From NCBI RefSeq assembly GCF_030519355.1, contig NZ_JAUMKC010000025.1, forward strand, positions 1-64,000: a stretch of 64,000 bases of DNA, written 5' to 3'. Under the pieces are notes generated by a model. That model worked only from the letters and a program-made list of their open reading frames with translations. It had not been told where the DNA came from and did not search any database. Source of the DNA: Mucilaginibacter sp. L3T2-6 (lineage in GTDB: Bacteria; Bacteroidota; Bacteroidia; Sphingobacteriales; Sphingobacteriaceae). Below are positions 8,084 through 16,747 of the stretch, piece after piece; positions within the stretch are counted from its first letter, which is position 1, and each line of letters begins with the position of its first letter. The position numbers and the translations under genes were made by a program.

Positions 8084-8464
8084 GGCCCTCCTCTCCTGCC
8101 TGTCTAAAATATAATACTCAATTGCCCGCAATACATTAACCATATCTTTTCGCACCTCTTGCTCGGTAAAACGTAAAATTGTTAAATCATATTTACTTAA
8201 TTCGTCGTCTCTTAAATTATCAGACAAAGACTTCTCGTCGTTAAAATGATATCGTCCGTCAACTTCGATAACCAGGTTCAATTCGGCACAATAAAAATCA
8301 ACTATATAATTTAACAAGGGCTTTTGGCGATGGAAATCATATCCTAACATTTGTTTGCTCTTCAACTCATTCCAAAGAAGTACTTCGCCAAGTGTTGAAT
8401 CATTTCTGAGCCTTCGTGCTAATTCTTTCAGGTTTGAATTATAGGGAATTATTTTGCGTGACAT
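8078..8464 (-). CDS. DUF559 endonuclease-like protein
   Basis: A 128-residue protein of the DUF559 family, which has the PD-(D/E)xK/Vsr-like nuclease fold. Likely active-site residues are Asp56 (IVDFYC), Glu67 and Asp69 (VIEVDG) and His73; the C-terminal LRFTEQEV strand is also typical. No partner methyltransferase or mismatch gene is adjacent. The gene lies between five direct repeats on its 3' side and an inverted copy of the same repeat on its 5' side, and its stop codon is inside the repeat. This suggests that gene and repeat move or spread together. The natural substrate of the family is not established. Confidence 0.88.
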   Translation of the reverse strand: MSRKIIPYNSNLKELARRLRNDSTLGEVLLWNELKSKQMLGYDFHRQKPLLNYIVDFYCAELNLVIEVDGRYHFNDEKSLSDNLRDDELSKYDLTILRFTEQEVRKDMVNVLRAIEYYILDRQERRAQ

Positions 8465-8535
8465 AAGAATGGCAGGTCAAGTATAGAAAAGAAAATACAG
8501 GAAACCAACAGCATCATACAAAAGCATGGCGTAGA

Positions 8536-8565
8536 ACACACCCCTGCCCCTCTCAAGAGGGGAGC
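8536..8565. repeat. Inverted copy of the DUF559-associated repeat
   Basis: This stretch contains ACACACCCCTGCCCCTCTCA and continues AGAGGGGAG. It is the reverse complement of the CTCTTGAGAGGGGTTAGGGGTGTGTT core in the 7706-8083 array, with small changes. It lies about 70 bases upstream of the DUF559 start. Confidence 0.85.
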
Positions 8566-8699
8566 CCGCTGCACAGGCCGGAAATTTCACCCTCCACATT
8601 TCTATTCTTTTCACACCACCGTATATAATAAATGTGCTGCCCAAGGTTTTGCGTTAGCACATTATTGTGTAATTTCGGCCTCATCACTGTAAATCGAAA

Positions 8700-11105
8700 G
8701 TGCTTAGCATCCTCAAAAAAGAAATCACTTCTTACCTCAGTTCCCTGGTGGCGTATGTTACTATAGGCGTTTTTTTACTGGTACTGGGCCTGTTCTTATG
8801 GGTCTTTCCTGAATCAAGCATACTGGATTATGGCTATGCCGGGCTCGACAGCCTGTTCAGCACAGCGCCTTATCTGTTTATGTTCCTGATACCGGCAATC
8901 ACCATGCGCTCGCTTGCCGAGGAACGCCGCGAAGGTACTTTTGAATTGCTGCTGACCCGTCCGCTTGCCGACTGGCAGATTGTGCTTGGCAAATACCTGG
9001 CCTGCCTGGTACTTGTACTGTTTGCATTAGTACCCACATTGGTTTACTACTATTCTGTTTACCAGCTTGGGGCGCCTAAGGGCAATATTGATACCGGCGG
9101 TGTTATCGGTTCGTACATAGGACTATTTTTATTAGGCGCTAGTTTTACTGCAATTGGTTTGTTCTCATCATCAATCAGCAAAAACCAGATTATTGCGTTT
9201 ACTGTTGCCGTTTTTCTTTGCTTCTTTTTTTACAGCGGGTTTGATTCACTGAGCCAAATGCTGGCTTTACAAAGTCTGAACTTACAAGACCTGGGCATAA
9301 CCGAGCATTATCAGTCCGTAAGCCGCGGAGTACTTGATACGCGCGATCTTACCTATTTCGTCATCGTTATAGGCCTATTTATCTGCCTTACGCTTGTAGC
9401 CCTTATCAGGCAGCAGCAAAAATCTTTAAAGGATAAAAAGCTGATCGGCGCACTGGTTTTTCTTATTGGCATCTATATTATTTCGGGGTTTACCTTTGTC
9501 CGGTTCGATTTCACCAAAGAAAAACGCTTTACGGTATCGCCTATAACGCGCGATATCATGAAAAAGCTGCATAACCCGGTAAAAGTTACTGTTTACTTGC
9601 AAGGGAGCAATTTTCCGGCGGACCTTAAAAGACTGCAACGAGCCACCCGGGATATGCTGATCGACCTGCGGGCCTATAGTAATGACCAGGTACAATTTGA
9701 TTTTGTTGACCCGGCAGCATCGATAAAAAACTTACCTGACGAACAACAAAAGGCTGTCTATGATTCGCTGGAAGCAAAAGGTATAATCGGGCAAAATAAA
9801 ACCATTAAAACCGATAATGGTGTTTCAGAGATGCTTATTTTCCCGCAGGCTTTAGTGCAGTATAAAGGCAGGGAAATGGCTGTGAACCTTTTGCAGTCGC
9901 AAATAGGCCTGTCAGACGAAGAAGAGGCCAACAATTCCATACAAAACCTGGAGTATGCTTTCTCATCAGCCATAAAAAAGATCACCGCTAAAGGCAGGCC
10001 CATAATAGGCTTTACGGAAGGGCACCATGAGCTTACCGACTTGCAGTTGAACTATGCAATGAGGTCGCTGGCTGACGGGTACCAGGTTGGCCGGATCAAC
10101 CTTGGCACCATTCCGTTCGAAGTGCTGATGAAGCTGAACCTGCTGGTGATACCGAAGCCCGATACTAAGTTCAGCGAGGCTGAAAAATTCAAGCTCGACC
10201 AGTACATTATGCGTGGCGGCAGGGTGCTATGGACCATAGACCAGGTGAATGCCGAAATGGATAGCTTACAGAAACACGGCAGCGAGCAGATGTCGTTCCC
10301 GAAGCAATTGGAATTGGATGACCAGCTTTTTACCTATGGCGTACGCATTAATTACGATTTAATTGCTGACATGAGGTGTGCACAGATACCGATAAGTACA
10401 GGAGACGTTGGCGGACGGCCGCAGATCCAATTGCTGCCGTGGTTGTACTACCCTGTTTTTATTCCATCTTCAAAGCATCCCCTGGTGAAAAACCTGGATG
10501 GTATCCGCAGTGAATTTGCCAGTACAATTGACACATTGGCGATAAAGAATGTACAAAAAACGGTGCTCTTAACGTCATCCCCTTACAATAAAAAAATAAG
10601 CGCGCCGCATATTATCTCGCTGCAGGCGGTGGAAAAGGAGCCGGACGTAAAGGAATTTCAAAACCCGCCGAAAATTGCGGCGGTATTGCTGGAAGGCAGG
10701 TTCAAGTCGGATTTTTTGAACCGCCCTGTACCTGAAGGAATAACCGAAAACATACCGGAAATAGCGCAAAGTGTTCCCACCAAAATGATTGTTATCGGCG
10801 ACGGCGACATATTTAAAAACCAGGTAAGTTCAGACGGCATCCCCTATCCGTTGGGGTATGACCATTATATGCGGCAAACTTTCGGTAACAAGAATTTTCT
10901 GCTCAATATTGCCGATTACATGACCGACGATTCGGGCCTTATTTCACTGCGGATGAAAGAGGTTAAGATCCGCCTGCTCGATCGTCCGCGCATCCGTACC
11001 GAAAAGCTATTTTGGCAGATATTAAACAATGCCTTACCCTTCGGTTTGTTGGTAATATTTGCTATTTTTCAACATTATTTACGCAAGAGAAAGTATGCTC
11101 GTTAA
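8700..11105 (+). CDS. gldG: GldF-GldG fusion: permease and auxiliary subunit of the gliding ABC transporter
   Basis: An 801-residue fusion. Residues 1 to about 240 are a six-helix ABC-2 permease like GldF (LAEERREGTFELLLTRPL is the typical cytoplasmic coupling region). Residues 245-801 match GldG: one transmembrane helix, a long extracytoplasmic domain starting FTKEKRFTVSP, and a C-terminal helix (LPFGLLVIFAIFQHYLRKRK). In Flavobacterium these are separate genes of about 241 and 560 residues, which sum to this length. The start is GTG at 8700, which places the usual LSILKKEI opening at the N-terminus. The ATPase partner GldA is encoded 8 kb away on the other strand (19047-19754). The complex is required for gliding and linked to type IX secretion in gliding relatives. 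Confidence 0.9.
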   Translation: MLSILKKEITSYLSSLVAYVTIGVFLLVLGLFLWVFPESSILDYGYAGLDSLFSTAPYLFMFLIPAITMRSLAEERREGTFELLLTRPLADWQIVLGKYLACLVLVLFALVPTLVYYYSVYQLGAPKGNIDTGGVIGSYIGLFLLGASFTAIGLFSSSISKNQIIAFTVAVFLCFFFYSGFDSLSQMLALQSLNLQDLGITEHYQSVSRGVLDTRDLTYFVIVIGLFICLTLVALIRQQQKSLKDKKLIGALVFLIGIYIISGFTFVRFDFTKEKRFTVSPITRDIMKKLHNPVKVTVYLQGSNFPADLKRLQRATRDMLIDLRAYSNDQVQFDFVDPAASIKNLPDEQQKAVYDSLEAKGIIGQNKTIKTDNGVSEMLIFPQALVQYKGREMAVNLLQSQIGLSDEEEANNSIQNLEYAFSSAIKKITAKGRPIIGFTEGHHELTDLQLNYAMRSLADGYQVGRINLGTIPFEVLMKLNLLVIPKPDTKFSEAEKFKLDQYIMRGGRVLWTIDQVNAEMDSLQKHGSEQMSFPKQLELDDQLFTYGVRINYDLIADMRCAQIPISTGDVGGRPQIQLLPWLYYPVFIPSSKHPLVKNLDGIRSEFASTIDTLAIKNVQKTVLLTSSPYNKKISAPHIISLQAVEKEPDVKEFQNPPKIAAVLLEGRFKSDFLNRPVPEGITENIPEIAQSVPTKMIVIGDGDIFKNQVSSDGIPYPLGYDHYMRQTFGNKNFLLNIADYMTDDSGLISLRMKEVKIRLLDRPRIRTEKLFWQILNNALPFGLLVIFAIFQHYLRKRKYAR

Positions 11106-11111
11106 ATTAGT

Positions 11112-11119
11112 TACTTTTG
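11112..11119 (+). promoter_or_regulatory. -7 box before dnaN
   Basis: TACTTTTG matches TAnnTTTG, lies just after the gldFG stop and 20 bases before the dnaN ATG. No good -33 box is visible. Confidence 0.5.
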
Positions 11120-11139
11120 ATTGATTAATTCCCAATTCT

Positions 11140-12264
11140 ATGAGATTTATTGTTTCTACATCAACATTACTCAAGCAACTGCAGGCAGTAAGCGGCGCCC
11201 TCAGCAACAGCACCGTATTGCCTATACTTGAAAACTTTTTGTTCGAGATAAAAGATGGAAACTTAACTATTTCGGCAACGGACCTGCAAACCAGCATGAC
11301 CACTTCACTATCGGTTGAAGCCAAAGAAAATGGCCGCATTGCTATTCCGTCGCGCATTTTGTTAGATACACTGAAATCGCTGCCGGAGCAACCGGTTAAT
11401 TTTTCAGTTGACGATACCACCTTCGCTATAGAAATAAACGCCGGCGACGGTAAATACAAGCTGAATGGCGAAAACGGTGAGGACTTCCCGAAAATACCGG
11501 TAGTTGAAAACGCATCGTCTGTAAACCTGCCGGCCTCTGTTTTAGCCGAAGCCATTAACAAAACCATATTTGCAGTAAGTAACGATGAGCTGCGCCCGGC
11601 GATGACCGGCGTTTACTGCCAGCTTTCTACACAGCATATTACTTTTGTTGCTACCGATGCACACAAACTGGTACGCTACCGCCGCAAGGATGCCAAAGCT
11701 GCCGGTACAGCATCGTTTATATTACCTAAAAAAGCTTTAACGCTATTAAAATCATCGCTTCCTTCTGACGATGTGAACGTTGCAGTAGAATATAACAGCA
11801 CCAGCGCCTTCTTTAAATTTGGCAACATTAACCTGGTTTGCCGTTTGATTGATGAGCGCTATCCTGATTACGAAGCGGTTATTCCGTTAAACAATCCGAA
11901 TAAACTAAGCATCGATCGCCAGGCGTTCCTGGGTTCGCTTAGTCGCGTTGCTATTTATGCCAACAAAACTACGCACCAGGTGAGGCTTAAAATAAGCGGC
12001 AGTGAGCTGAACATATCTTCAGAAGACATTGACTTTGCAAACGAGGCACATGAGCGTTTAAGCTGCCAGTACGAAGGCGAGGATATGGAAATCGGCTTTA
12101 ATGCCCGTTTCCTGATTGAAATGTTGAAGAACCTGAGCTGCGAAGAAGTAATGCTCGAGATGTCGACCCCTAACCGCGCAGGCATCCTGCTCCCACAAGG
12201 TGGCGACGAAAACGAAGATGTGCTGATGCTGGTAATGCCGGTGATGTTAAATAGCTACGCATAA
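11140..12264 (+). CDS. dnaN: DNA polymerase III beta subunit (sliding clamp)
   Basis: A 374-residue protein matching the three-domain beta clamp in length and sequence. It opens MRFIVSTSTLLKQLQAVSGAL, has domain 1 ending near 125, a middle domain (SNDELRPAMTGVY, FVATDAHKLVRYRR), and the C-terminal LVMPVMLN typical of DnaN (usually LPMR/LMPM). It encircles DNA and tethers the replicative polymerase. It is not beside dnaA here; it stands alone, as is common in Bacteroidota. Intergenic words and a terminator follow. Confidence 0.97.
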   Translation: MRFIVSTSTLLKQLQAVSGALSNSTVLPILENFLFEIKDGNLTISATDLQTSMTTSLSVEAKENGRIAIPSRILLDTLKSLPEQPVNFSVDDTTFAIEINAGDGKYKLNGENGEDFPKIPVVENASSVNLPASVLAEAINKTIFAVSNDELRPAMTGVYCQLSTQHITFVATDAHKLVRYRRKDAKAAGTASFILPKKALTLLKSSLPSDDVNVAVEYNSTSAFFKFGNINLVCRLIDERYPDYEAVIPLNNPNKLSIDRQAFLGSLSRVAIYANKTTHQVRLKISGSELNISSEDIDFANEAHERLSCQYEGEDMEIGFNARFLIEMLKNLSCEEVMLEMSTPNRAGILLPQGGDENEDVLMLVMPVMLNSYA

Positions 12265-12269
12265 TAGTC

Positions 12270-12344
12270 ATAGGTCATTAGTCATTGGTCATTTGTGATT
12301 AGCATTATGGACCAACTAATAACCAATGGCTAATGGCTAATGAC
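12270..12344. repeat. Inverted word pair GGTCATTAGTCATTGGTCATT
   Basis: The left arm at 12270-12293 (repeats of GTCATTAG/GTCATTGG) and the right arm at 12321-12344 (AACCAATGGCTAATGGCTAA, then TGAC) are imperfect reverse complements with a 27-base loop. The pair sits directly after the dnaN stop and before its terminator. Confidence 0.7.
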
Positions 12345-12347
12345 AAT

Positions 12348-12382
12348 AAAAAAAGTCCGGCGTCAACGACCGGACTTTTTTT
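12348..12382 (+). terminator. Rho-independent terminator after dnaN
   Basis: The stem AAAGTCCGG/CCGGACTTT, extended by A and T runs on either side, encloses a nine-base loop. It works on either strand but fits dnaN. Confidence 0.85.
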
Positions 12383-12429
12383 ATTCGCGCTGATAACAAA
12401 ATTTATTATAAGCAGTTATAATATTCTGT

Positions 12430-13098
12430 ATGAATTTGAGGCTGACATGCTTGTTTCTGATAACCGCAATAAGCGGCCTGGTTTCGTGCAAAAATAACGA
12501 CAACGTTTTTCCGCAGAAAAACCCCGATGCCACATTTAAAATAATTAATGCGTCGCCAAATACAATAAACTATTATTTAAATGGCACACGGTTAAATAAT
12601 GGCACAAGTCTTTCTACCGGTGTCGCTACTCCCTATATAGCCACAACAGCCGGTCAGCAAAACTTCGGGTTTAAATTAAACGGAAGCGCGGATGTGCTGT
12701 TCAACTGGCCCGAAAAGATGATCGACAGCGTAAACTATTCGCTTTATATTACCGGAAATACCGCTGACAAAGCCTTCAGGACAAGGGATACATTAATTGT
12801 AGATTCTGGTTTTGTTTCGGTTGGCTTTGTAAACGCGGCCCCAAATGCAGGCGCTTTGGATGTCAGCATTGGCGACACATTAAGATTTAAAGCAGCTGGA
12901 TTTAAAAGCCAGGCAAAGTACACAGCAGTTGCAAATGGCGACAGGGAAATTAAGGTTTACAAAGCCGGCACAACCACCCTGCTGAAGGACACCGTATGCA
13001 CCATGAACCAAAATAGTATTTATACGATATACACCTATGGCACACCGGGAGCAACCGGAAGTTCGCAGTTCGGCGTGGGCATAACCCGTAATTTATGA
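12430..13098 (+). CDS. DUF4397 lipoprotein
   Basis: A 222-residue lipoprotein. A short signal ends in the lipobox LVSC with Cys20 followed by KNNDN. The mature part is a beta-rich DUF4397 domain: repeating patterns such as FKIINASPNTINYYLNGTRL and VGFVNAAPNAGALDVSIGD mark its two immunoglobulin-like halves. The function of DUF4397 proteins is unknown; they are abundant surface or periplasmic lipoproteins in this phylum. Its last four bases overlap the next gene (ATGA), which encodes a second DUF4397 lipoprotein, so the two are translationally coupled. Confidence 0.85.
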   Translation: MNLRLTCLFLITAISGLVSCKNNDNVFPQKNPDATFKIINASPNTINYYLNGTRLNNGTSLSTGVATPYIATTAGQQNFGFKLNGSADVLFNWPEKMIDSVNYSLYITGNTADKAFRTRDTLIVDSGFVSVGFVNAAPNAGALDVSIGDTLRFKAAGFKSQAKYTAVANGDREIKVYKAGTTTLLKDTVCTMNQNSIYTIYTYGTPGATGSSQFGVGITRNL

Positions 13099-13823
13099 AG
13101 CTAATATTTAAATATTTCTCTTTTAAAAATTGCAGCATCGCGCTATTCACCGGGGCTGGCTTGTGGCTGGTATCAATTATTTCATCCTGCGGCAAGGGCC
13201 CTCAAAACGAAGCTATTAATTTAAATATCAGGTACGAGGTTTTAAACCTTAGTCCGGATGTTTTTCCTCTGGATATCTATTTCAATTATATTAAGGCTAA
13301 TTCAGGCCATTTGACATTCGGTGTAAACCAGGGCTATTTCAATGTCCCTTCCCTGGTGTCGCCATCTTATCTCAGATCGTCGGATATCAGGGTGGACACA
13401 CCTTTGCTCAAACTGACGGATACGTTAAAGCGAAACGTACAATATTCGTTATTTATCACCGGCGATGTCGCCAACAATTCCATTAAAACTATATTTACGG
13501 TTGATACTGCCACATTACCCAAAGTTGGCCGCGGTAAGATAAGATTTGTCGATGCCTCGCCCTCTGGCAGCGCTGGGCTTGATGTATACGCCAACAATAC
13601 AAAGGCTTTCAGCAAGATCGCATACCCTAAGTTTTCCGATTTTATTGAGATACCTAACGGATTTTATGACTTTAAGATAACCGCCACAGGTTCATCAACC
13701 GTTTTAAAAACCATCACCAACGTTCAGATCCAGGATGGCAGCCTGTACACCCTTTATGCTTATGGCTATACAAACCGTGCTGACAGCGCCGCATTCAACG
13801 CCGCGTTTATTACTAATCATTAG
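13095..13823 (+). CDS. DUF4397 lipoprotein, coupled second copy
   Basis: A 242-residue paralogue of the preceding gene. The signal is longer (about 32 residues), with lipobox ISSC before GKGPQ. The mature part again has the two-part DUF4397 pattern (RYEVLNLSPDVFPLDIYFN, then IRFVDASPSGSAGLDVYANN). The start overlaps the stop of the first gene by four bases. The two proteins are diverged in sequence but alike in layout. This suggests an old tandem duplication and perhaps a complex of the two. Confidence 0.85.
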   Translation: MKLIFKYFSFKNCSIALFTGAGLWLVSIISSCGKGPQNEAINLNIRYEVLNLSPDVFPLDIYFNYIKANSGHLTFGVNQGYFNVPSLVSPSYLRSSDIRVDTPLLKLTDTLKRNVQYSLFITGDVANNSIKTIFTVDTATLPKVGRGKIRFVDASPSGSAGLDVYANNTKAFSKIAYPKFSDFIEIPNGFYDFKITATGSSTVLKTITNVQIQDGSLYTLYAYGYTNRADSAAFNAAFITNH

Positions 13824-13840
13824 TAGTTGAAGAAGTTAGA

Positions 13841-13965
13841 GTTGTTGTAATAGTTGTATTGGTTATAAATGTTGTCATAATCTTCAAACATGTCTTATTA
13901 TCTATAAATCTTATAGCTGCTACGGCTAACCTGTACCAATATAATAACTGCAACTAATACAACTA
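13841..13965. repeat. Empty inverted word pair of the TTGTAGTTGTTG family
   Basis: Left arm 13841-13875 (GTTGTTGTAATAGTTGTATT, then GGTTATAAATGTTG) and right arm 13934-13965 (ACCAATATAATAACTGCAAC, then TAATACAACT) are imperfect reverse complements about 60 bases apart. The same arms flank the four-helix-bundle gene at 15642-16222. This copy has no gene inside. Confidence 0.65.
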
Positions 13966-13996
13966 AATTCCCTATTTTTGCCCAAATTTTAAAGCC

Positions 13997-14650
13997 TTGG
14001 AAATAGTTAAAAGCCTGATTGATTTTATTTTACACATTGATAAGCACCTGGCCGGCATCATCAGCCAATATCACGCGCTTACTTACCTTATACTGTTTGC
14101 AATCATTTTTGCTGAAACAGGCTTCGTGGTAACGCCCTTCCTGCCCGGCGACTCTCTGCTATTTGCTGCGGGCGCATTAATTGCAGGCGGTGCTACAGGC
14201 TTAAATATTTTCCTGCTGACAATAATTCTTATCATAGCCGCCTTTACCGGTAATACAGTCAATTATCTTCTCGGCAATTACCTGGGGCCAAAGGTGTTTA
14301 AAGAGAATAATAAAATACTGAAGCTGGATTATTACCTCAAAACCAAGGCATTTTTTGACAAGCACGGCGGCAAGGCGGTAATCTTCAGCCGCTTTATGCC
14401 AATTATCCGCACTATTGCCCCCTTTGTGGCGGGCGTTGGAAAGATGCCGATGGGACGCTACAGCCTGTACAACATTATAGGCGGTGCGGGCTGGATCGTT
14501 CTTTTTCTTTTTGCGGGATATGAATTGGGAACTGTGCCGTTCTTTAAGGAGCACTTCGCACTCATCGGCGTGGCTATCATCCTGATATCTATCATTCCGC
14601 CGATTTATGCTGCTGTTAAAACAGGCCGCACCAGAAAGGCCGTAGAATAA
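13997..14650 (+). CDS. DedA family membrane protein
   Basis: A 217-residue inner-membrane protein of the DedA/SNARE-associated (VTT) family, thought to move or flip lipids and influence proton-motive force and drug tolerance. Conserved DedA features are Glu40 and Asp52 in the first half (FAETGFVVTPFLPGDSLLFA), the VNYLLGNYLG segment, and the arginine-rich FSRFMPIIRTIAPFVAG near residue 130-146. Four to five membrane helices are evident. The start is TTG at 13997 (MEIVKSLIDF), placed 16 bases after a TATTTTTG -7 box at 13973-13980. Confidence 0.92.
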   Translation: MEIVKSLIDFILHIDKHLAGIISQYHALTYLILFAIIFAETGFVVTPFLPGDSLLFAAGALIAGGATGLNIFLLTIILIIAAFTGNTVNYLLGNYLGPKVFKENNKILKLDYYLKTKAFFDKHGGKAVIFSRFMPIIRTIAPFVAGVGKMPMGRYSLYNIIGGAGWIVLFLFAGYELGTVPFFKEHFALIGVAIILISIIPPIYAAVKTGRTRKAVE

Positions 14651-14664
14651 AAGCCTTTAGGCGG

Positions 14665-15632
14665 TTAGGGAACCTTACTGGCCAAAACCAGCTTTTTTCC
14701 GCTTTTGAATAAGGCTTCTTCCTTTCCAAGCTTTAAGTTTTCATCCATATTCAGTGGCTTCGCTATCAGCTTATTTAAATCCGGCTGTCCTGCGTCAACC
14801 CATGCGGAATACCAAAAGCTGCAACGGCCAGTATTGCCGAGCGCATCCTTTTCTCAACCATACCGTGCAGCATCATATGATAAGCTTTGGCATATCCTGC
14901 TGAATAATCTTTAATCTCTTTTTTGCCATGTAAAACCAGCGCATATTTTTTTTCGGCTGGAAAAGTTTTACTAAGCATACGTTCGAAACGCAGTACGGTA
15001 TCCGCACTTTTAAATGAGCTGTTGCAAATTCTGAATGCTTCATTCAGCGGGTTCTCAATATACCTGGCCCTGCCGGCGTAAAGCCTGTAATTATCACTGA
15101 ACAGTTCCGGCAGCCGGCTTTCCCAAAGCGCGTGAATGCCATCCTGACCGGTTAATTGTCCGTTGTAATTTTGTGTAAGATGAAGCGGCACATGCGCATC
15201 CGCAATGTAATGACCAAGATTTGCCGAGGTATTTAAAATGGCAGTAGTATCGTGTTCCTTAAAGGCGCGCACTAACCGGTAATATTGATATTGAATAGTC
15301 CACGGCACGGTGCCATATTTGTCCAGTGTATCCGCTGTGTATTTTAAAGCCGCATCGTACCAGTTGTGCGGAATCACTTTAAATGGATATTTGCCAAAGT
15401 GGTCGGCATTCAAAAAGTGCCGCCTCGCCTCTGCCGAGTCAACATAACGGCGCTTATCAGCGCTGATGGCATGTTCCGTCAGGTAATCTATGTTGGCTTT
15501 GTAGAACCCCGCCATAGCCTTTGGTAGCGTATAAACAGCGAGCCGTCCGATCTTATAATGCGCGAAGAAACCCCAGGAACTGGTTGTCAGGAGTACCAAA
15601 ATACAAATCGCAAAAGTTGCTGCACGCTTCAT
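14665..15632 (-). pseudogene. Zinc-dependent phospholipase C-like protein with a one-base frameshift near its 3' end
   Basis: The uninterrupted frame encodes 285 residues (14775-15632): a signal peptide ending near SSWG and a helical zinc phospholipase C/S1-P1-like domain. Zinc-site candidates are the mature N-terminal W-G-F-FAH, ADAHVPLHL and GIHALWESRLPE. After residue 273 the frame ends in GIPHGLTQDSRI, which does not suit the family. One extra T in the four-T run at 14814-14817 (minus strand) restores AAFWYSAWVDAGQPDLNKL and a further 30 residues, ending at 14665, for 322 residues in all. Either this is a sequencing error in a homopolymer or a real late truncation; the catalytic part is intact, so it could still be active. 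Confidence 0.75.
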
Positions 15633-15641
15633 GTTTTGGGA

Positions 15642-16222
15642 GAGTTGTAGCAGTTGTAGTTGTTGAAATGGTTATAGTCCTGTGATGACTACTAATTAAC
15701 CTTTTTTGTTAAGAATCCTATGTAACCATTTAATAATCGAAGGCATTCTTCATATTTTGTTCTAAAATGTTCCAGTTTACCAGCGGGTACCAATTGTTCA
15801 TCAACTGCACAAATCAAATGATCCAAGATTTCATTCAGCGAGCCTCGTGCATTTCGACAAAACCTTAAGTTGTCCTGGTAATGAAATCGGCCATGTCCTT
15901 CAGCGATATTAGCTGTAACAGATCTTGAAGCCCTTATTAGTTGATCCGCCAGTCTATACTTTTCTTCGGCCGGAAAGGTCTTAACCAAATCAGAAACTTC
16001 AAGCCTGAACGCCCGGCATTTCCTCCAAACCTCCAAGTCCTCAAAACCATTCATGTAAATTCTTTAATTATGTCACAATAATACCAAAACCAAATTACTC
16101 CCTATTAGAACGTCTTTCGCAATTATCTTGATTGTCTTACATAAACTACAAATTTACTTCCACTGCAACCTTTCAATAACCAATATAACAACTACAACTT
16201 TTACAACCAATACAACCCTTTA
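15642..16222. repeat. Inverted word pair enclosing the four-helix-bundle gene
   Basis: The left arm 15642-15677 (AGTTGTAGTTGTTG and neighbouring GGTTATAG) and the right arm 16161-16222 (AACCAATATAACAACTACAA, then CTTTTACAACC) are imperfect reverse complements. They bracket a single 120-codon gene. The arms match those of the gene-less pair at 13841-13965. Single related words occur at 2368-2390 and 34745-34799. Confidence 0.7.
15692..16054 (-). CDS. Four-helix-bundle protein (23S rRNA intervening-sequence family)
   Basis: A 120-residue protein of the S23/IVP four-helix-bundle family. The pattern is complete: opening FEDLEVWRKCRAFRLEV, middle LADQLIRASRSVTANIAEGH, then NLRFCRNARGSLNEILDHL and a last helix. 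The family was first noticed inside spirochaete 23S rRNA insertions, but it is widespread as free-standing genes in Bacteroidota. Its function is unknown. Similar bundles in diversity-generating retroelements (Avd) bind nucleic acid. The gene lies between inverted word repeats, which suggests that it spreads with them. Confidence 0.9.
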   Translation of the reverse strand: MNGFEDLEVWRKCRAFRLEVSDLVKTFPAEEKYRLADQLIRASRSVTANIAEGHGRFHYQDNLRFCRNARGSLNEILDHLICAVDEQLVPAGKLEHFRTKYEECLRLLNGYIGFLTKKVN

Positions 16223-16240
16223 CAAAATTTTAAAAAGGTA

Positions 16241-16271
16241 TTTGATTTTTAAAATAATCGTCATATATTTG
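16241..16271 (+). promoter_or_regulatory. Promoter of rpsT
   Basis: This is a complete Bacteroidota promoter: -33 TTTG at 16241-16244, a 19-base spacer, and -7 TATATTTG at 16264-16271. It gives a leader of about 35 bases before the ATG at 16311. Confidence 0.8.
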
Positions 16272-16310
16272 CAGTCCTTAAAATAAAAGAAAGAATAACA
16301 AAGCTATACA

Positions 16311-16565
16311 ATGGCAAATCATAAATCATCATTAAAAAGGATTCGTGCAAACGCTGCGAAGCGCCTGCGCAACAGGTACCAGGCTAAAACAACCAGGAAC
16401 GCCATAAAAAAATTAAGAGGCTCTACTACTAAGGCTGATGCCACTCCGCTTTTAGCCAAAGTGATTTCGATGCTTGACCGTTTAGCAAAAAAGAATGTTA
16501 TTCACAAAAACAAAGCTTCAAACAACAAATCGAAGCTTACTAAATTCGTTAACAACTTAAAGTAA
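16311..16565 (+). CDS. rpsT: 30S ribosomal protein S20
   Basis: An 84-residue, strongly basic protein with the S20 opening MANHKSSLKRIRANAAKRL, the RNRYQAKTTRNAIKKL segment and the conserved C-terminal MLDRLAKKNVIHKNKASNNKSKL. It binds 16S rRNA in the small subunit. It is a single gene with a textbook promoter and terminator. Confidence 0.98.
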   Translation: MANHKSSLKRIRANAAKRLRNRYQAKTTRNAIKKLRGSTTKADATPLLAKVISMLDRLAKKNVIHKNKASNNKSKLTKFVNNLK

Positions 16566-16583
16566 CACTATTTAATATATTTT

Positions 16584-16618
16584 AAACCCGCTTCCCAAAA
16601 TGGAGCGGGTTTTTTATT
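16584..16618 (+). terminator. Rho-independent terminator after rpsT
   Basis: Stem AAACCCGCT (16584-16592) pairs with AGCGGGTTT (16604-16612), followed by more T. Confidence 0.85.
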
Positions 16619-16747
16619 TTCCGGTATTTCGGTCACACCTTTAAAAAAATTGAATCTTAATTAAAAAAGTTGGAACAAAACCAAATGCATACTCCGTATA
16701 AAGCCCTGTAAAACAGTTGCCGGACGGGGCAATTGTATTGGCTGAAT

